Shown piece by piece: positions 22,167 to 31,099 of a stretch of 64,000 bases of DNA; the first letter of the stretch is position 1, and the number at the start of each line of letters is the position of its first letter. This DNA is from Amycolatopsis alkalitolerans (GTDB lineage Bacteria; Actinomycetota; Actinomycetes; Mycobacteriales; Pseudonocardiaceae): NCBI RefSeq assembly GCF_006152065.1, contig NZ_VDFW01000003.1:62001-126000 (forward strand). The letters run 5' to 3'. The position numbers and the translations under genes are program-made. The notes under the pieces are model-generated. The model was not told where the DNA came from and ran no database searches. It saw only the letters and a program-made list of their open reading frames with translations.

Positions 22167-22913
22167 ATGACGACGATCCTGCGAACACGGACCCGGTCGG
22201 TCGAGCGAGCGGCCTACCAGGTCGGCGCGCTGCTGTTCCTGAGTGGTGTGGTCCACCTGGTCGTGCTGATCGCATCCGGCACGACGTGGGAGGGCCCGCT
22301 GTCGTACCGGAAGGCGATGACGTTCGGGCTGTCCTTCGGGCTCACCCTCGCGACGCTCGCCTGGGCCACGTCGTTCCTGCGCATGAACGAACGGGTGCGG
22401 ACCGCGTTGCTCGGTGCGTTCACCGTCGTGAGCGTGGTTGAGGTCGCACTCGTGACGATGCAGGTCTGGCGCGGGGTGCCGTCGCATTTCGACTTCGAGA
22501 CCGGCTTCGACACGGTCGTCTCGATGATGCTCGCGATCGGCGCGGTGATCATCGTGACGGTCCTCGGGTTCACCCTCGCCGCCCTGCGCTCGACGAGCGG
22601 CCTATCGCCGAGCATGCTGCTGGCGCTGCGGTTCGGGCTCGTGGTGCTGATCGCCGCGCTGGCCGTCGGCGCCGTGATGATCGTCGACGGCGTGCGGCTC
22701 GCGCGGGGCGGTGAACCGCAGTTGGCCTACACCACGGCCGGTGCGCTCAAGCCAGTGCATTTCGTGGCCATGCACGCGATCCTCGTTGTACCGGCGCTCG
22801 CCTGGCTGATGCGCTTCACCGACTGGACCGAGCGCCGCCGCACCCGCATCATCCAGGCGATCGCGGTGATCTACGCGATCGCGGTCGCCGGCACGTGGCT
22901 CGTCTTCGGCTAG
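22167..22913 (+). CDS. Integral membrane protein, seven segments, unknown function
   Basis: A 248-residue protein with about seven hydrophobic helices, for example VGALLFLSGVVHLVVLIASG, MTFGLSFGLTLATLAWATSF and LLALRFGLVVLIAALAVGAV. A conserved-looking SYRKAMTFG loop and a histidine-containing helix (KPVHFVAMHAILVVPALAWL) are notable. I do not recognise a named family. It overlaps the convergent purU gene by four bases. The ATG at 22167 follows CGGCGT with no clear ribosome-binding site. Confidence 0.75.
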   Translation: MTTILRTRTRSVERAAYQVGALLFLSGVVHLVVLIASGTTWEGPLSYRKAMTFGLSFGLTLATLAWATSFLRMNERVRTALLGAFTVVSVVEVALVTMQVWRGVPSHFDFETGFDTVVSMMLAIGAVIIVTVLGFTLAALRSTSGLSPSMLLALRFGLVVLIAALAVGAVMIVDGVRLARGGEPQLAYTTAGALKPVHFVAMHAILVVPALAWLMRFTDWTERRRTRIIQAIAVIYAIAVAGTWLVFG

Positions 22914-23797
22914 AACACGACGGTCCGGTTGCCGTGCACGAGGACACGGTCTTCCAGATGCCAGCGCAGGCCGCGGGCGAGGGTGATCTTCTCGATGTCC
23001 CGGCCCTTGCGCACCAGATCGGGCACGGTGTCGCCGTGGTCGACGCGGATCACGTCCTGCTCGATGATCGGTCCGGCGTCCAGATCGGCGGTGACGTAAT
23101 GGCAGGTGGCGCCGATGAGCTTCACCCCGCGGCGGTGCGCCTGGTGGTACGGGCGCGCGCCGATGAACGAGGGCAGGAAGCTGTGGTGGATGTTGATCGC
23201 GCGACCGGCCCACTCTTCGCACAGTTCCGGCGGCAGGATCTGCATGAACCGCGCCAGCACGACCGCATGCGGGTCGTGCTCGTCGACCAGCCTGCGGATC
23301 TCGGCGAACGCGCTCGCCTTGTCCCCGGGCGGGAACGGCACGTGGTGGAACGGGATCCCGTGCGCCTGCGTGATACCCGCGAGCGAGTCGTGGTTGCCGA
23401 TCACGGCGCGCACGTCCACGTCGAGTTCTCCGGCTGCGACGCGGCCCAGCAGGTCGTACAGGCAGTGCCCGTCCTTCGACACCAGCAGCACCACCCGGCG
23501 CCGGACATCGGTGTCCTCGACCCGCCAGTTCGACTCCGCCGACAGCGAGGACGCGACCTCCGCGAAGCGGGCACGCAACTCGTCCACGCCGAACGGCAGC
23601 GAGTCGGCCCGGACCTCCTGGCGGGTGAAGAACCAGCCGGTGTCCGGATCCGTGTGGTACGCCGCTTCGACGATCCAGCCGCCCGCCTCGGCGAGGAACG
23701 AGGACACCCGGGCCACGATGCCGGTGCGGTCAGGGCAGCCGAAGGTGATCACATAACGTCGTTCGGACACCCGCCCATCTTCCCCGGCGCTGCTCAC
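22910..23797 (-). CDS. purU: Formyltetrahydrofolate deformylase
   Basis: A 295-residue enzyme that hydrolyses 10-formyl-THF to formate and THF, balancing one-carbon units for purine synthesis. The N-terminal ACT domain (about 14-95) begins VITFGCPDRTGIVARVSSFL. The catalytic formyl-transferase-like domain has ARFMQILPP and INIHHSFLPSFIGARPYHQA (Asn and His of the active site), and a late GPIIEQDVIRVDHGD with the catalytic Asp region. The GTG at 23797 overlaps the upstream stop (GTGA). A GTG at 23770, preceded by GGGGAAG, is a real alternative. Confidence 0.92.
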   Translation of the reverse strand: MSSAGEDGRVSERRYVITFGCPDRTGIVARVSSFLAEAGGWIVEAAYHTDPDTGWFFTRQEVRADSLPFGVDELRARFAEVASSLSAESNWRVEDTDVRRRVVLLVSKDGHCLYDLLGRVAAGELDVDVRAVIGNHDSLAGITQAHGIPFHHVPFPPGDKASAFAEIRRLVDEHDPHAVVLARFMQILPPELCEEWAGRAINIHHSFLPSFIGARPYHQAHRRGVKLIGATCHYVTADLDAGPIIEQDVIRVDHGDTVPDLVRKGRDIEKITLARGLRWHLEDRVLVHGNRTVVF

Positions 23798-24510
23798 GGC
23801 GATGCGAGGGGCTTCAGCAGCGCCGTGTCCCCGGTGACGACGGCCTGGCTGGGCCGCCCCCAGACCCGCCGGTAGACGGCGTCCGCGGAGCCCGTGATGG
23901 TGAGGTCGGCCTCGGCCCCACTCTCGTCGATGGACGGGGGCGCGCCGGGGGACAGGCGCACGGTCCAGTCGCGTTCGATATCCGTGGCGCTCAACCGCAC
24001 CGTGCCCGCGTACGTCGTGTCCGCCCAGTCGGTGCGGGTCGGCACCATCCAGGCGATCAGTTCGTCCACGCCGTCCGCGGCGAATTCGGGGTCGAATCCC
24101 ACGGACGGTTCAGCCGACAGCGCGTGCTCCGCGTCGAGGCGATGGATAGCCGCTTCATGCGCCTGCCGCCGCGCCCACGAGGCGGCGACCCGCGGGTACC
24201 GCGTGAACGGCAGCCAGGCCGGCGCGTCCGGATCCGCGAGGCCGTCGAGCATCTTCGTGCGCTGCTCGTCCCACCAGGCGAGTAGCTCGTCCCAGCCTTC
24301 CGGCGGCCGGTCCGGCTTGATTTCGCGGCCGCTCGGGTCGGCCAGGGCCTGGATCACCCACGACTGCACGCGGCCGAGATGCCCGACGAGCCGGCTAACC
24401 GTCCACCTCGGACAGGTCGGCACCTCGGCGTCCGGTCCCGCGGTCACCACCGCGGAGCGCATCGCGTCGCCCTGGGTCCGGATCATCGTCAGGAAGTCCT
24501 CGTGCCGCAT
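23794..24510 (-). CDS. Maleylpyruvate isomerase-family mycothiol-dependent protein
   Basis: A 238-residue DinB-like helical protein. It begins MRHEDFLTMIRTQGDAMRSA and has CPRWTVSRLVGHLGRVQSWV, the family's W-V-x-x-x-L-V-x-H-L metal/thiol motif. RRQAHEAAIHRLDAEHAL supplies further histidines. Members use mycothiol as cofactor, which fits the mshA gene in this window. The substrate is unknown. The start at 24510 matches the family's N-terminus but lies 116 bases inside the upstream DedA gene. Confidence 0.82.
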   Translation of the reverse strand: MRHEDFLTMIRTQGDAMRSAVVTAGPDAEVPTCPRWTVSRLVGHLGRVQSWVIQALADPSGREIKPDRPPEGWDELLAWWDEQRTKMLDGLADPDAPAWLPFTRYPRVAASWARRQAHEAAIHRLDAEHALSAEPSVGFDPEFAADGVDELIAWMVPTRTDWADTTYAGTVRLSATDIERDWTVRLSPGAPPSIDESGAEADLTITGSADAVYRRVWGRPSQAVVTGDTALLKPLASP

Positions 24511-25111
24511 GCCGCGAGCGTAACCGGCGAACCACCTCGAGCGCGCCGACGAGGAGCAAGCCGATCGCGAACGACAGCACCAGTCCCCGGCCGGGCGAGT
24601 CGGTGAACGCCGCACCGCCGACCGAACCGATGCACACGCTGTAGGCGGCCCAGATGGTCGTGCCGAGCGCGTCGAACGTGACGAACCGGGGCCACGGCAC
24701 GCCCATGCTCCCGGTCGCGAGGCCGCTCGCGACGCGCCCGCCTGGCAGGTACCGGGCCGCGACGATCAGCAGTGCGTTATGCCTGTTCACCTGGGTACGA
24801 GCCCATTCGTAGCGGGCTTGCCCACGTTCGCCCCGTTGCAGGCGGGCGAGCATGCGCGGTCCGGCGCGGCGGCCGATCCAGTGCGACAGGCAGTCCCCGG
24901 CGAGCGCCCCGCTCGCGGCCACCGCGACCAGCAGGCTGAGCCGCGGCAGATCCGGGCCGAGCAGCACCGCGACCGTGACGACCGTGGTTTCGCTCGGCAT
25001 GAACGGCAGCAGCGCGTCCAGCGCCGACACGGCGAACACGATCAGCCACAGCCACGGGGACGACAGCGCGTCCTTCAGCAGCAGGCCGAGACCGTCCAGC
25101 AATTCAAACAT
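24395..25111 (-). CDS. DedA-family membrane protein
   Basis: A 238-residue DedA (SNARE-associated/VTT) protein, a class linked to lipid carrier flipping and proton-motive-force maintenance. It shows SALDALLPFMPSETTVVTVA, the family E-P/S-E-T-like segment, and later RYLPGGRVASGLATGSMGVP with the conserved R-x-x-P-G-x-R motif. There are about five hydrophobic segments. It overlaps olsA by eight bases and is probably co-transcribed with it. Its 3' end extends 116 bases into the next gene, which is unusual. Confidence 0.85.
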   Translation of the reverse strand: MFELLDGLGLLLKDALSSPWLWLIVFAVSALDALLPFMPSETTVVTVAVLLGPDLPRLSLLVAVAASGALAGDCLSHWIGRRAGPRMLARLQRGERGQARYEWARTQVNRHNALLIVAARYLPGGRVASGLATGSMGVPWPRFVTFDALGTTIWAAYSVCIGSVGGAAFTDSPGRGLVLSFAIGLLLVGALEVVRRLRSRHAARGLPDDDPDPGRRDALRGGDRGTGRRGADLSEVDG

Positions 25112-25793
25112 GCGCGGCCTGACGCACGGCGGCTTCGGCTCGCGCCGCGAGTTCGCGCCTGTCCGCATACGGTTCGAACGCCTCGTGTACCTCGACCTCG
25201 ACCCGCAGGTCACGAGCCCGCACGACGCGCCGCAGCGAGTTCAGCAACGTGTCTTCGCCGACGAACGACGCGACCGTGCTCGGCTCCCCGCCCTGCCGGT
25301 AGCCCAAGGTCACCGGGCGGATCGGCGCCCGCGCGTCGATCGCCGCCTGGAACGCGGCACGCCGGAAAGTGCCGCCGCCGTGGCTGCCGCACCATGTGGT
25401 GCCCTCGGGAAAGACCAGGACCGACCGGCCGGAACGCAGGGTGCTCGCCACGTCCACCACGACGGCGGGCAGGCCGCGCAGCTGATGACGGTCGATGAAG
25501 CGGGTGCCGCAGCGCCGGGCCAGGCCGCCGACGACCGGCCACCGGCCGACTTCGCGTTTGGCCAGGAACGCGGTCGGTTCGATCGCCAGTGCCGCCACGA
25601 TGTCCAGCCAGGACAGGTGGTTCGCGACGATCAGCGTGCCGCGCGCCCCCGGGACGCTGAGCCGTTCGGCGTCGGTCACCACCTCGACCCCCAGTTCCGT
25701 GAGCAGCCGGCGCGCGGATGAGCGGAGTTCACCGCCTCGCGCGGCGGAACCGGAGGCGGCCAACGCCCCGCGCCAACGCCGCACGGCTTGCAT
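25104..25793 (-). CDS. olsA: 1-acyl-sn-glycerol-3-phosphate acyltransferase family, OlsA-like
   Basis: A 229-residue PlsC-type acyltransferase. The catalytic HX4D motif is NHLSWLD (about residue 66), and FPEGTTW is the substrate-binding EGT block. Together with the upstream OlsB-type gene it fits the lyso-ornithine-lipid acyltransferase role in ornithine-lipid synthesis. That assignment rests on the pairing; a general lysophospholipid acyltransferase remains possible. ATG at 25793 has TGAGGTGA upstream. An ATG at 25865, forming an ATGA overlap with the olsB stop, would add 24 residues. Confidence 0.8.
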   Translation of the reverse strand: MQAVRRWRGALAASGSAARGGELRSSARRLLTELGVEVVTDAERLSVPGARGTLIVANHLSWLDIVAALAIEPTAFLAKREVGRWPVVGGLARRCGTRFIDRHQLRGLPAVVVDVASTLRSGRSVLVFPEGTTWCGSHGGGTFRRAAFQAAIDARAPIRPVTLGYRQGGEPSTVASFVGEDTLLNSLRRVVRARDLRVEVEVHEAFEPYADRRELAARAEAAVRQAAHV

Positions 25794-25861
25794 TGTGGTC
25801 ACCTCAGGTCGCGCGGAGGTGACGCAGCGCGGTGTACACGGTGAATAGCTGGCCCACGCGT

Positions 25862-26569
25862 TCATCTGCCGTCCCCGAAGAGGTAACGCCGGTAGCGCGG
25901 GCCGACCCGGTCGAACGACAGCAGCGTGAAGAAGTCCGCGACCGCGAACTCCGGGTCGTGCGCGGGCGGGCCGCAGACCCATGCCCCGAGCCGCAGGTAA
26001 CCGCGCAGCAGCGGCGGAACGGCCGCGTAGGACGGGCGCTCCTGCGTGCGGGGCAGGGGAACCCACGGGCGGTGCGGTTCGACGCGCAGCCCGGCCGGTG
26101 AGAGGTGCCTGGCGCGGGTCAGTTCCCAGGTGTCCGCCGCCGTGACGCCGCCGTCGGCGAGTGACACCGACGCGCAGCCGGCCAGGTGGCGGTACCCGGC
26201 CGACTGCGCGTACCGGCCCAGCGTCGCCCACATCAGGTTGATCACCGCGCCCGTGCGATGCGCGGGATGGACACAGGACCGGCCGATCTCGACGAGTTCC
26301 GGCCGCAGCGGCGCGAGCGCGTCGAGTGCGAACTCTCCTTGTGGATAAAGGCTTTCGCTGGCCCCAGGCAGTAGGATCCGGTAGGTACCGACCACTTCGC
26401 CGTCGTGCAGGACCGCCAGGTGCTCGCAGACTTCGTCGAATTCGTCACGGTCGTCCCCGGCACCGAACTCGGCCGAGAACACCTGCCGCCGCAGCGCGAG
26501 GCAGCCGGTGACGATCGCCGGATCGGTGGTCACGACCGCCTGGTATCGCGTGTCGATGAGCGTTGTCAT
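25862..26569 (-). CDS. olsB: OlsB-type GNAT ornithine-acyl-ACP N-acyltransferase
   Basis: A 235-residue protein of the OlsB/hemolysin-like GNAT acyltransferases, which attach a 3-hydroxy fatty acid from acyl-ACP to ornithine. Signature segments are LALRRQVFSAEFGA, DEFDEVCEHLAVLHDGEVVG, TYRILLPGASESLYPQGEF and EIGRSCVHPAHRTGAVINLM. It is the first gene of a leftward set olsB-olsA-dedA. Ornithine lipids are phosphorus-free membrane lipids often made at low phosphate. No PHO-box was seen immediately upstream. Confidence 0.8.
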   Translation of the reverse strand: MTTLIDTRYQAVVTTDPAIVTGCLALRRQVFSAEFGAGDDRDEFDEVCEHLAVLHDGEVVGTYRILLPGASESLYPQGEFALDALAPLRPELVEIGRSCVHPAHRTGAVINLMWATLGRYAQSAGYRHLAGCASVSLADGGVTAADTWELTRARHLSPAGLRVEPHRPWVPLPRTQERPSYAAVPPLLRGYLRLGAWVCGPPAHDPEFAVADFFTLLSFDRVGPRYRRYLFGDGR

Positions 26570-26682
26570 GGATCCGATCCTGGCGCCGCGCGTAACGCGT
26601 TGACCAGGACATTCTGGTCATATCGGGGAGAAGTCCGGGTTCGCCCGTACCGGTTGTCCCGCTCGTGCGGGTCGGGTTGTCC

Positions 26683-27468
26683 CTACCTCACGGTGTGCCA
26701 CGGGACGGTCAGCTCGCCGAGACGCCAGCGCCGAGGCCCGTCGAGCACCGGCCAGCCCCGAGCCCGCAGCAGTTCCACCGTGCGCAACCACCGGAAGCGG
26801 ACCCCGAACGCCCGGTGCGGCGCGGCGGCGGCCCAACAACTGTCCAAAAGCGACAGAAACTCGTGCACCGGTTCGCCGGGCACGTTGTGGTGGATCAGTG
26901 CTTTCGGCAGACGTTCGGCCACTGTGGACGGTCGATCGAGCGTGCTCAGCTTGTAGGACAAGGTAAGGCTGAGCGGCCCGTCGGAGCGGAGCGCGACCCA
27001 TGAGCAGAGCCGGCCGATCTCGTCGCAGGTGCCCTCGACGAGCAGCCCGCCGGGCGCCATGCTGTCTAGGATCAGCTTCCACGCGCCTTCGACCTCGTCC
27101 TCGGCGTACTGCCGGAGCACGTTGAACGCCCGGACCACGACCGGTGCGGTACCCGCGAGCTCGAACCCACCGCGGGAGAAGCCGAGCCGGGGCGGGTCCG
27201 CGAGCGGGGCGGCCGCGGCGACCCGCGCCGGATCCAGCTCGAGACCGAGCACTCGTGCGCGCGGGCACGCGGTACGCAGCCGGTGGGCGAGTTCCGCGGT
27301 GGTGATACCGGAGGCGCCGTACCCGAGGTCGACCACCAGGGGGTCCGCCGCATGGCGCAGCAGGGCGGACACAAGCGGCGAAGCCGTGAGCCAGCGATCG
27401 ACCCGGCGCAGCCGGTTGGGGTTGGTGGTTCCTCGGGTAGGCGAGCCTAGGGGTTTTCCGCGAGCCAC
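26683..27468 (-). CDS. Class I SAM-dependent methyltransferase (Rv0480/0481 neighbourhood)
   Basis: A 261-residue Rossmann-fold methyltransferase. Motif I is LVVDLGYGASGITTAELA, followed by VLGLELDPARVAAA (acidic end of strand 2). A long C-terminal half with LSLTLSYKLSTLDRPSTVAE is not typical of small-molecule enzymes. The GTG at 27468 lies 22 bases inside the upstream DUF2505 gene. The substrate is not evident. Confidence 0.78.
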   Translation of the reverse strand: MARGKPLGSPTRGTTNPNRLRRVDRWLTASPLVSALLRHAADPLVVDLGYGASGITTAELAHRLRTACPRARVLGLELDPARVAAAAPLADPPRLGFSRGGFELAGTAPVVVRAFNVLRQYAEDEVEGAWKLILDSMAPGGLLVEGTCDEIGRLCSWVALRSDGPLSLTLSYKLSTLDRPSTVAERLPKALIHHNVPGEPVHEFLSLLDSCWAAAAPHRAFGVRFRWLRTVELLRARGWPVLDGPRRWRLGELTVPWHTVR

Positions 27469-27941
27469 TGCGCGGACAGTTCGACTTCGCGGCGCAGCAG
27501 GTGGGTGATCTGATCCGCGACGAAGTCTTCGAGCTTGCCCCCGACGAGCGGGATGCGGATCTTCACCTCCCCGGTCGCGCGCAGCACCGTCTTCCCGCCC
27601 TCGGCTCTGAGTTCGGTCCGGACGTCGATCTCGCCGGGCAGACCGCTGACCGTGGCCCTGGCCGTCCCGCTGTAGCCCTCGCGCGTCCAGCTCTCCTGCC
27701 GGTCGACGAACAGGTCGCCGCTGTGCAGGGTGCGCACGATCGACGGCAGCTTGTCCGCGCCGACCCCCTGGCGCAGGGTGAACCGCACGCCGACCGCGGT
27801 GGTCGTGTAGTCGAGCAGGGCCGCGTTCTGGCCGCCGACCTCGGCCAACCGGGCCCGGAGCGCGGGCTCGCTGGTCTGGGCGGCGAACACCTCGTCAACA
27901 CCTTGCGTGAACTCGGCGCGGTGCTCGATACGGGATGCCAT
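27447..27941 (-). CDS. DUF2505 (SRPBCC-like) protein, Rv0481c-like
   Basis: A 164-residue DUF2505 protein with a helix-grip-like fold. It begins MASRIEHRAEFTQGVDEVF, with TRARL-like RARLAEVGGQNAALLDYTTT and a late VGGKLEDFVADQITHLLRRE helix. Function unknown. It is divergent from murB exactly as Rv0481c is from Rv0482. The start at 27941 matches the family's N-terminus; an upstream GTG at 27974 would overlap the murB start and is rejected. Confidence 0.82.
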   Translation of the reverse strand: MASRIEHRAEFTQGVDEVFAAQTSEPALRARLAEVGGQNAALLDYTTTAVGVRFTLRQGVGADKLPSIVRTLHSGDLFVDRQESWTREGYSGTARATVSGLPGEIDVRTELRAEGGKTVLRATGEVKIRIPLVGGKLEDFVADQITHLLRREVELSAQWLAENP

Positions 27942-27967
27942 GACCGGAGACAGTACCGTTTGACCTC

Positions 27968-29005
27968 GTGACACCAGTCGAAACCCGGACCCTCCTGGCC
28001 GAGCACACCACCCTGCACCTTGGCGGCCCCGCCCGCCGGTTCGTCGTCGCCGAGACCACGGAAGACCTGCTCGGGGCCGTGCGCGCGGACGGCCGGGTGC
28101 TCCTGCTGGGCGGCGGCTCGAACCTCGTCGTCGGCGACGCCGGGTTCGACGGCACGGTGGTCAAGATCGCCACCCGCGGCTGGCGGATCGACGGCGAGTC
28201 CGTCGAGGTGGCCGCCGGGCAGAACTGGGACGAGTTCGTCGCGGCGATGGTCGAGGCCGGTTTCGGTGGGCTGGAATGCCTGTCCGGCATCCCGGGCTCG
28301 GTCGGCGCGACGCCCATCCAGAACGTCGGCGCGTACGGGTGCGAAGTGGCCGACCTGCTGATCTCCGTCGAACACTACGACCGGCGCACCGGCGAGGTGC
28401 GCACCCTGAGCGCGGCCGACCTGGGCTTCGCCTACCGCACGAGCGTGCTCAAGGGCACCGACAGCGGGATCGTCCTCGACGTCCGGTTCCGGCTGCGGCC
28501 CGATGGGCTGTCCGCCCCGATCCGCTACGCCGAACTCGCCCGCACGCTGGGCGTCGAACTCGGCGCGCGCGTCCCGGCCGCCGACGCCCGCGAGGCCGTG
28601 CTCGACCTGCGGCGCGGCAAGGGCATGGTCCTCGACGCGGGCGATCACGACACCTGGAGCGCGGGCTCGTTCTTCACCAACCCGATCGTGCCGGAGTCCG
28701 AACTGGACGGTGTGCTGGCCCGGATCGCCCAGGTCGTGGACACGCCGGCGCCGCAGTACCCGGCCGAGGGCGGGGTGAAGCTGTCGGCCGCGTGGCTCAT
28801 CGAGCGGGCCGGTTTCCACAAGGGCCACCAGGGCCCGGGCGGCCGGGTTTCGCTGTCGACGAAGCACACCCTCGCCCTGACCAACCGGGGCGCCGCGAGC
28901 ACCGCCGATCTGCTCGCCCTGGCCAAAGAGGTCCGCGACGGCGTCGAGGCGAAGTTCGGCGTCACCCTGCACCCGGAACCGCTGCTGATCAACTGCTCAC
29001 TGTGA
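27968..29005 (+). CDS. murB: UDP-N-acetylenolpyruvoylglucosamine reductase
   Basis: A 345-residue cytosolic flavoenzyme that reduces UDP-GlcNAc-enolpyruvate to UDP-MurNAc, the second step to peptidoglycan. FAD-binding segments VLLLGGGSNLVVGDAGFDGT and LECLSGIPGSVGATPIQNVG are clear; YGCEVAD follows. The catalytic serine lies in GSFFTNPIV and the glutamate in LHPEPLLIN at the C-terminus (type I/II-like single-polypeptide layout). The GTG at 27968 leaves 26 bases to the divergent DUF2505 gene. It converges on the SDR gene with a nine-base overlap. Confidence 0.95.
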   Translation: MTPVETRTLLAEHTTLHLGGPARRFVVAETTEDLLGAVRADGRVLLLGGGSNLVVGDAGFDGTVVKIATRGWRIDGESVEVAAGQNWDEFVAAMVEAGFGGLECLSGIPGSVGATPIQNVGAYGCEVADLLISVEHYDRRTGEVRTLSAADLGFAYRTSVLKGTDSGIVLDVRFRLRPDGLSAPIRYAELARTLGVELGARVPAADAREAVLDLRRGKGMVLDAGDHDTWSAGSFFTNPIVPESELDGVLARIAQVVDTPAPQYPAEGGVKLSAAWLIERAGFHKGHQGPGGRVSLSTKHTLALTNRGAASTADLLALAKEVRDGVEAKFGVTLHPEPLLINCSL

Positions 29006-29731
29006 GCGATCCGCCCGCGTCCCGTTGAGCTGGGCCCTCGGCTTGAGTTCGATCGAGTCCAGGTTCACATGCGGCGGCCGGGTGGCGGCGAAGGCGATCA
29101 CCTCGGCGACGTCTTCCGCGGTCAGCGGGGTCAGCCCGCGGTAGACAGCCGCCGCGCGGTCGGCGTCGCCGGCGAACCGGTTCACCGAGAAGTCCGTCTC
29201 GACCATGCCCGGGATGATCTCCGTGATCCGCACGGGGTCGCCGAGATGTTCCGAGCGCAGCGTCTTGTGCAGCGCCGCCTGCGCGTGCTTCGCCGCCGTG
29301 TAGCCCGAACCGCCGTCGTACACCTCGTGCCCGGCTACCGAGGTCACGGTGATGACATGGCCGTCGCCGGACTCGATGAGCTTCGGCAGCAGCGCCTTCG
29401 TCATCCGCAGCGTGCCGAGGACGTTGGTCTCCCACATCCAGCGCCAGTTGTCTTCGTCGGCGTCCACGACACGCTCGAGGCCTCGCGCTCCGCCCGCGTT
29501 GTTGACCAGGACGTGGCATTCTGGGACCTGCTGGACAAAAGCGGCAACCGAGGCGGCGTCAGTGACGTCCAGTGAGTGAGCGGTACCGGCCAGATCCGCG
29601 ACCACCTTCTCCAGGCGGTCGAGGCGGCGGGCGCCGAGCACGACGTAGAACCCGGCTTCGGCCAGTGCGCGAGCGGTGGCTTCACCGATCCCCGCGCTGG
29701 CCCCGGTGATCACTGCGGTTCGTTTGCTCAT
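28997..29731 (-). CDS. Short-chain dehydrogenase/reductase, Rv0484c-like
   Basis: A 244-residue classical SDR. TGASAGIGEATARALAEAG is the NAD(P) loop, LVNNAGG the structural motif, and SVAGHEVYDGGSGYTAAKHA carries the catalytic Ser-Tyr-Lys. IIPGMVETDF follows the active site. The arginine in GARRLDRL suggests NADP preference. Substrate unknown. The order murB - L,D-transpeptidase with an opposing SDR between them is the same as Rv0482-Rv0483-Rv0484c. Confidence 0.9.
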   Translation of the reverse strand: MSKRTAVITGASAGIGEATARALAEAGFYVVLGARRLDRLEKVVADLAGTAHSLDVTDAASVAAFVQQVPECHVLVNNAGGARGLERVVDADEDNWRWMWETNVLGTLRMTKALLPKLIESGDGHVITVTSVAGHEVYDGGSGYTAAKHAQAALHKTLRSEHLGDPVRITEIIPGMVETDFSVNRFAGDADRAAAVYRGLTPLTAEDVAEVIAFAATRPPHVNLDSIELKPRAQLNGTRADRSQ

Positions 29732-29824
29732 GCGCCCATACTCCCAGCGGGGGAAGGCCGGATATCGCGGGGAGCCGGTGGGCGTTGGACTGGGACGGCT
29801 GGGAAAAGGGGAGGCAAATTCGTG

Positions 29825-30991
29825 ATGGACAGGCGTTCGGTGGTGAAGGCGGCGCTGGTCACGGGAGCGGGGGCGGTCGTGGCGGCGTGCACCGGCGGCG
29901 GTGGCAGCGGGGGCGGCACAGACGGAGCCGCGCCGGCGACCGAGAGCAGGCCCGTGGCCAAGCTCACCGCCCAGCCCGCCGTCGACGCGCACGACGCGGC
30001 GGTGCTCCAGCCGGTCACGGTACGGGTGGCCGACGGTCGGCTGACCGACGTCAAGCTCACCAACGCCGACGGCCACGCGGTCGAAGGCTCGTTCAACACC
30101 GATCGCACGGTCTGGACCAGCAGCGAGGTCCTCGGCTACGGCAAGACGTACACCTACGCGGCCTCCGCGACCGGTACCGACCAGAAGCCCGTGCAGTTGG
30201 CCGGCAGTTTCACCACGCTGACGCCGGCGCGGCAGATCCGGGTGACGATCAACCCTGGCGACGACGCCGAGGTCGGCGTCGGGATGCCGGTCAGCGTCAA
30301 GTTCAGCTCCGACGTGCAGAACAAGGCCGAGATCGAGAAGGCGCTGATGCTCGAGACGAGCGGCCACGTCGAGGGCTCGTGGGGGTGGCTCTCGGACCGG
30401 CAGGTGGACTTCCGGCCCAAGGAGTACTGGCCGGCGAACACCCAGGTCAACGCGGACGCGAAGCTGTACGGCATCGACCTCGGGGGCGGTGGCTACGCGC
30501 GGGCGGACGTGACCACGAAGTTCACCGTCGGGCGCAGCCAGGTCGTCAAGATCCACACCCCGGACCACGTCATGAACGTCTACCGGGGCGGGGCGAAGGT
30601 CAACAGCTACCCGTGCAGCAACGGGCTCGACTCGGACGTCAACCGGAACACGCCCAACGGCACGTTCATCATCATGACCAGGGAGCCGCACGCGATCTTC
30701 GACAACGCGCGCTACGGCTACACCAACGTCAACAAGAAGTGGGCCTGCCGGATCTCCAACCACGGCGAGTTCATCCACGAGAACCAGGACAACGCGGCCG
30801 CGATCGGCAAGGTCAACAACTCACACGGCTGCGTAAACCTGCTGGACGCCGACGCGAAGGAGTTCTTCGACTCGGCGCTGATCGGCGACCCGGTGGAGAT
30901 CACCGGTTCGCGGCTGGCGGGCCCGGTCAATTCGGACGTAATGGACTGGCTCGTGTCCTGGTCGGCCTGGCGGGGGAAGTCGGCGCTCTAG
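29825..30991 (+). CDS. L,D-transpeptidase lipoprotein, LprQ-like (Rv0483)
   Basis: A 388-residue secreted lipoprotein. The signal ends in the lipobox VVAAC (VTGAGAVVAACTGGG). Two Ig-like domains (about 50-250) precede the YkuD catalytic domain, which contains HTPDHVMNVYRGG, the histidine-containing SNHGEFIHEN, and NNSHGCVNL with the catalytic cysteine. It forms 3-3 cross-links in peptidoglycan outside the membrane. The start is ATG 29825 or the adjoining GTG 29822; AAGGGGAGG at 29805-29814 serves both. Confidence 0.92.
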   Translation: MDRRSVVKAALVTGAGAVVAACTGGGGSGGGTDGAAPATESRPVAKLTAQPAVDAHDAAVLQPVTVRVADGRLTDVKLTNADGHAVEGSFNTDRTVWTSSEVLGYGKTYTYAASATGTDQKPVQLAGSFTTLTPARQIRVTINPGDDAEVGVGMPVSVKFSSDVQNKAEIEKALMLETSGHVEGSWGWLSDRQVDFRPKEYWPANTQVNADAKLYGIDLGGGGYARADVTTKFTVGRSQVVKIHTPDHVMNVYRGGAKVNSYPCSNGLDSDVNRNTPNGTFIIMTREPHAIFDNARYGYTNVNKKWACRISNHGEFIHENQDNAAAIGKVNNSHGCVNLLDADAKEFFDSALIGDPVEITGSRLAGPVNSDVMDWLVSWSAWRGKSAL

Positions 30992-31099
30992 TCCCGTCGC
31001 CCATTGGGGGAAGATGTCGGGGGCCTGCTGGCGTTGCGCACTCCAGGTGGCCCTCCGCCGTGCTTTGCCGGCGGCCGACACACATGGGAGTGAACCAGG

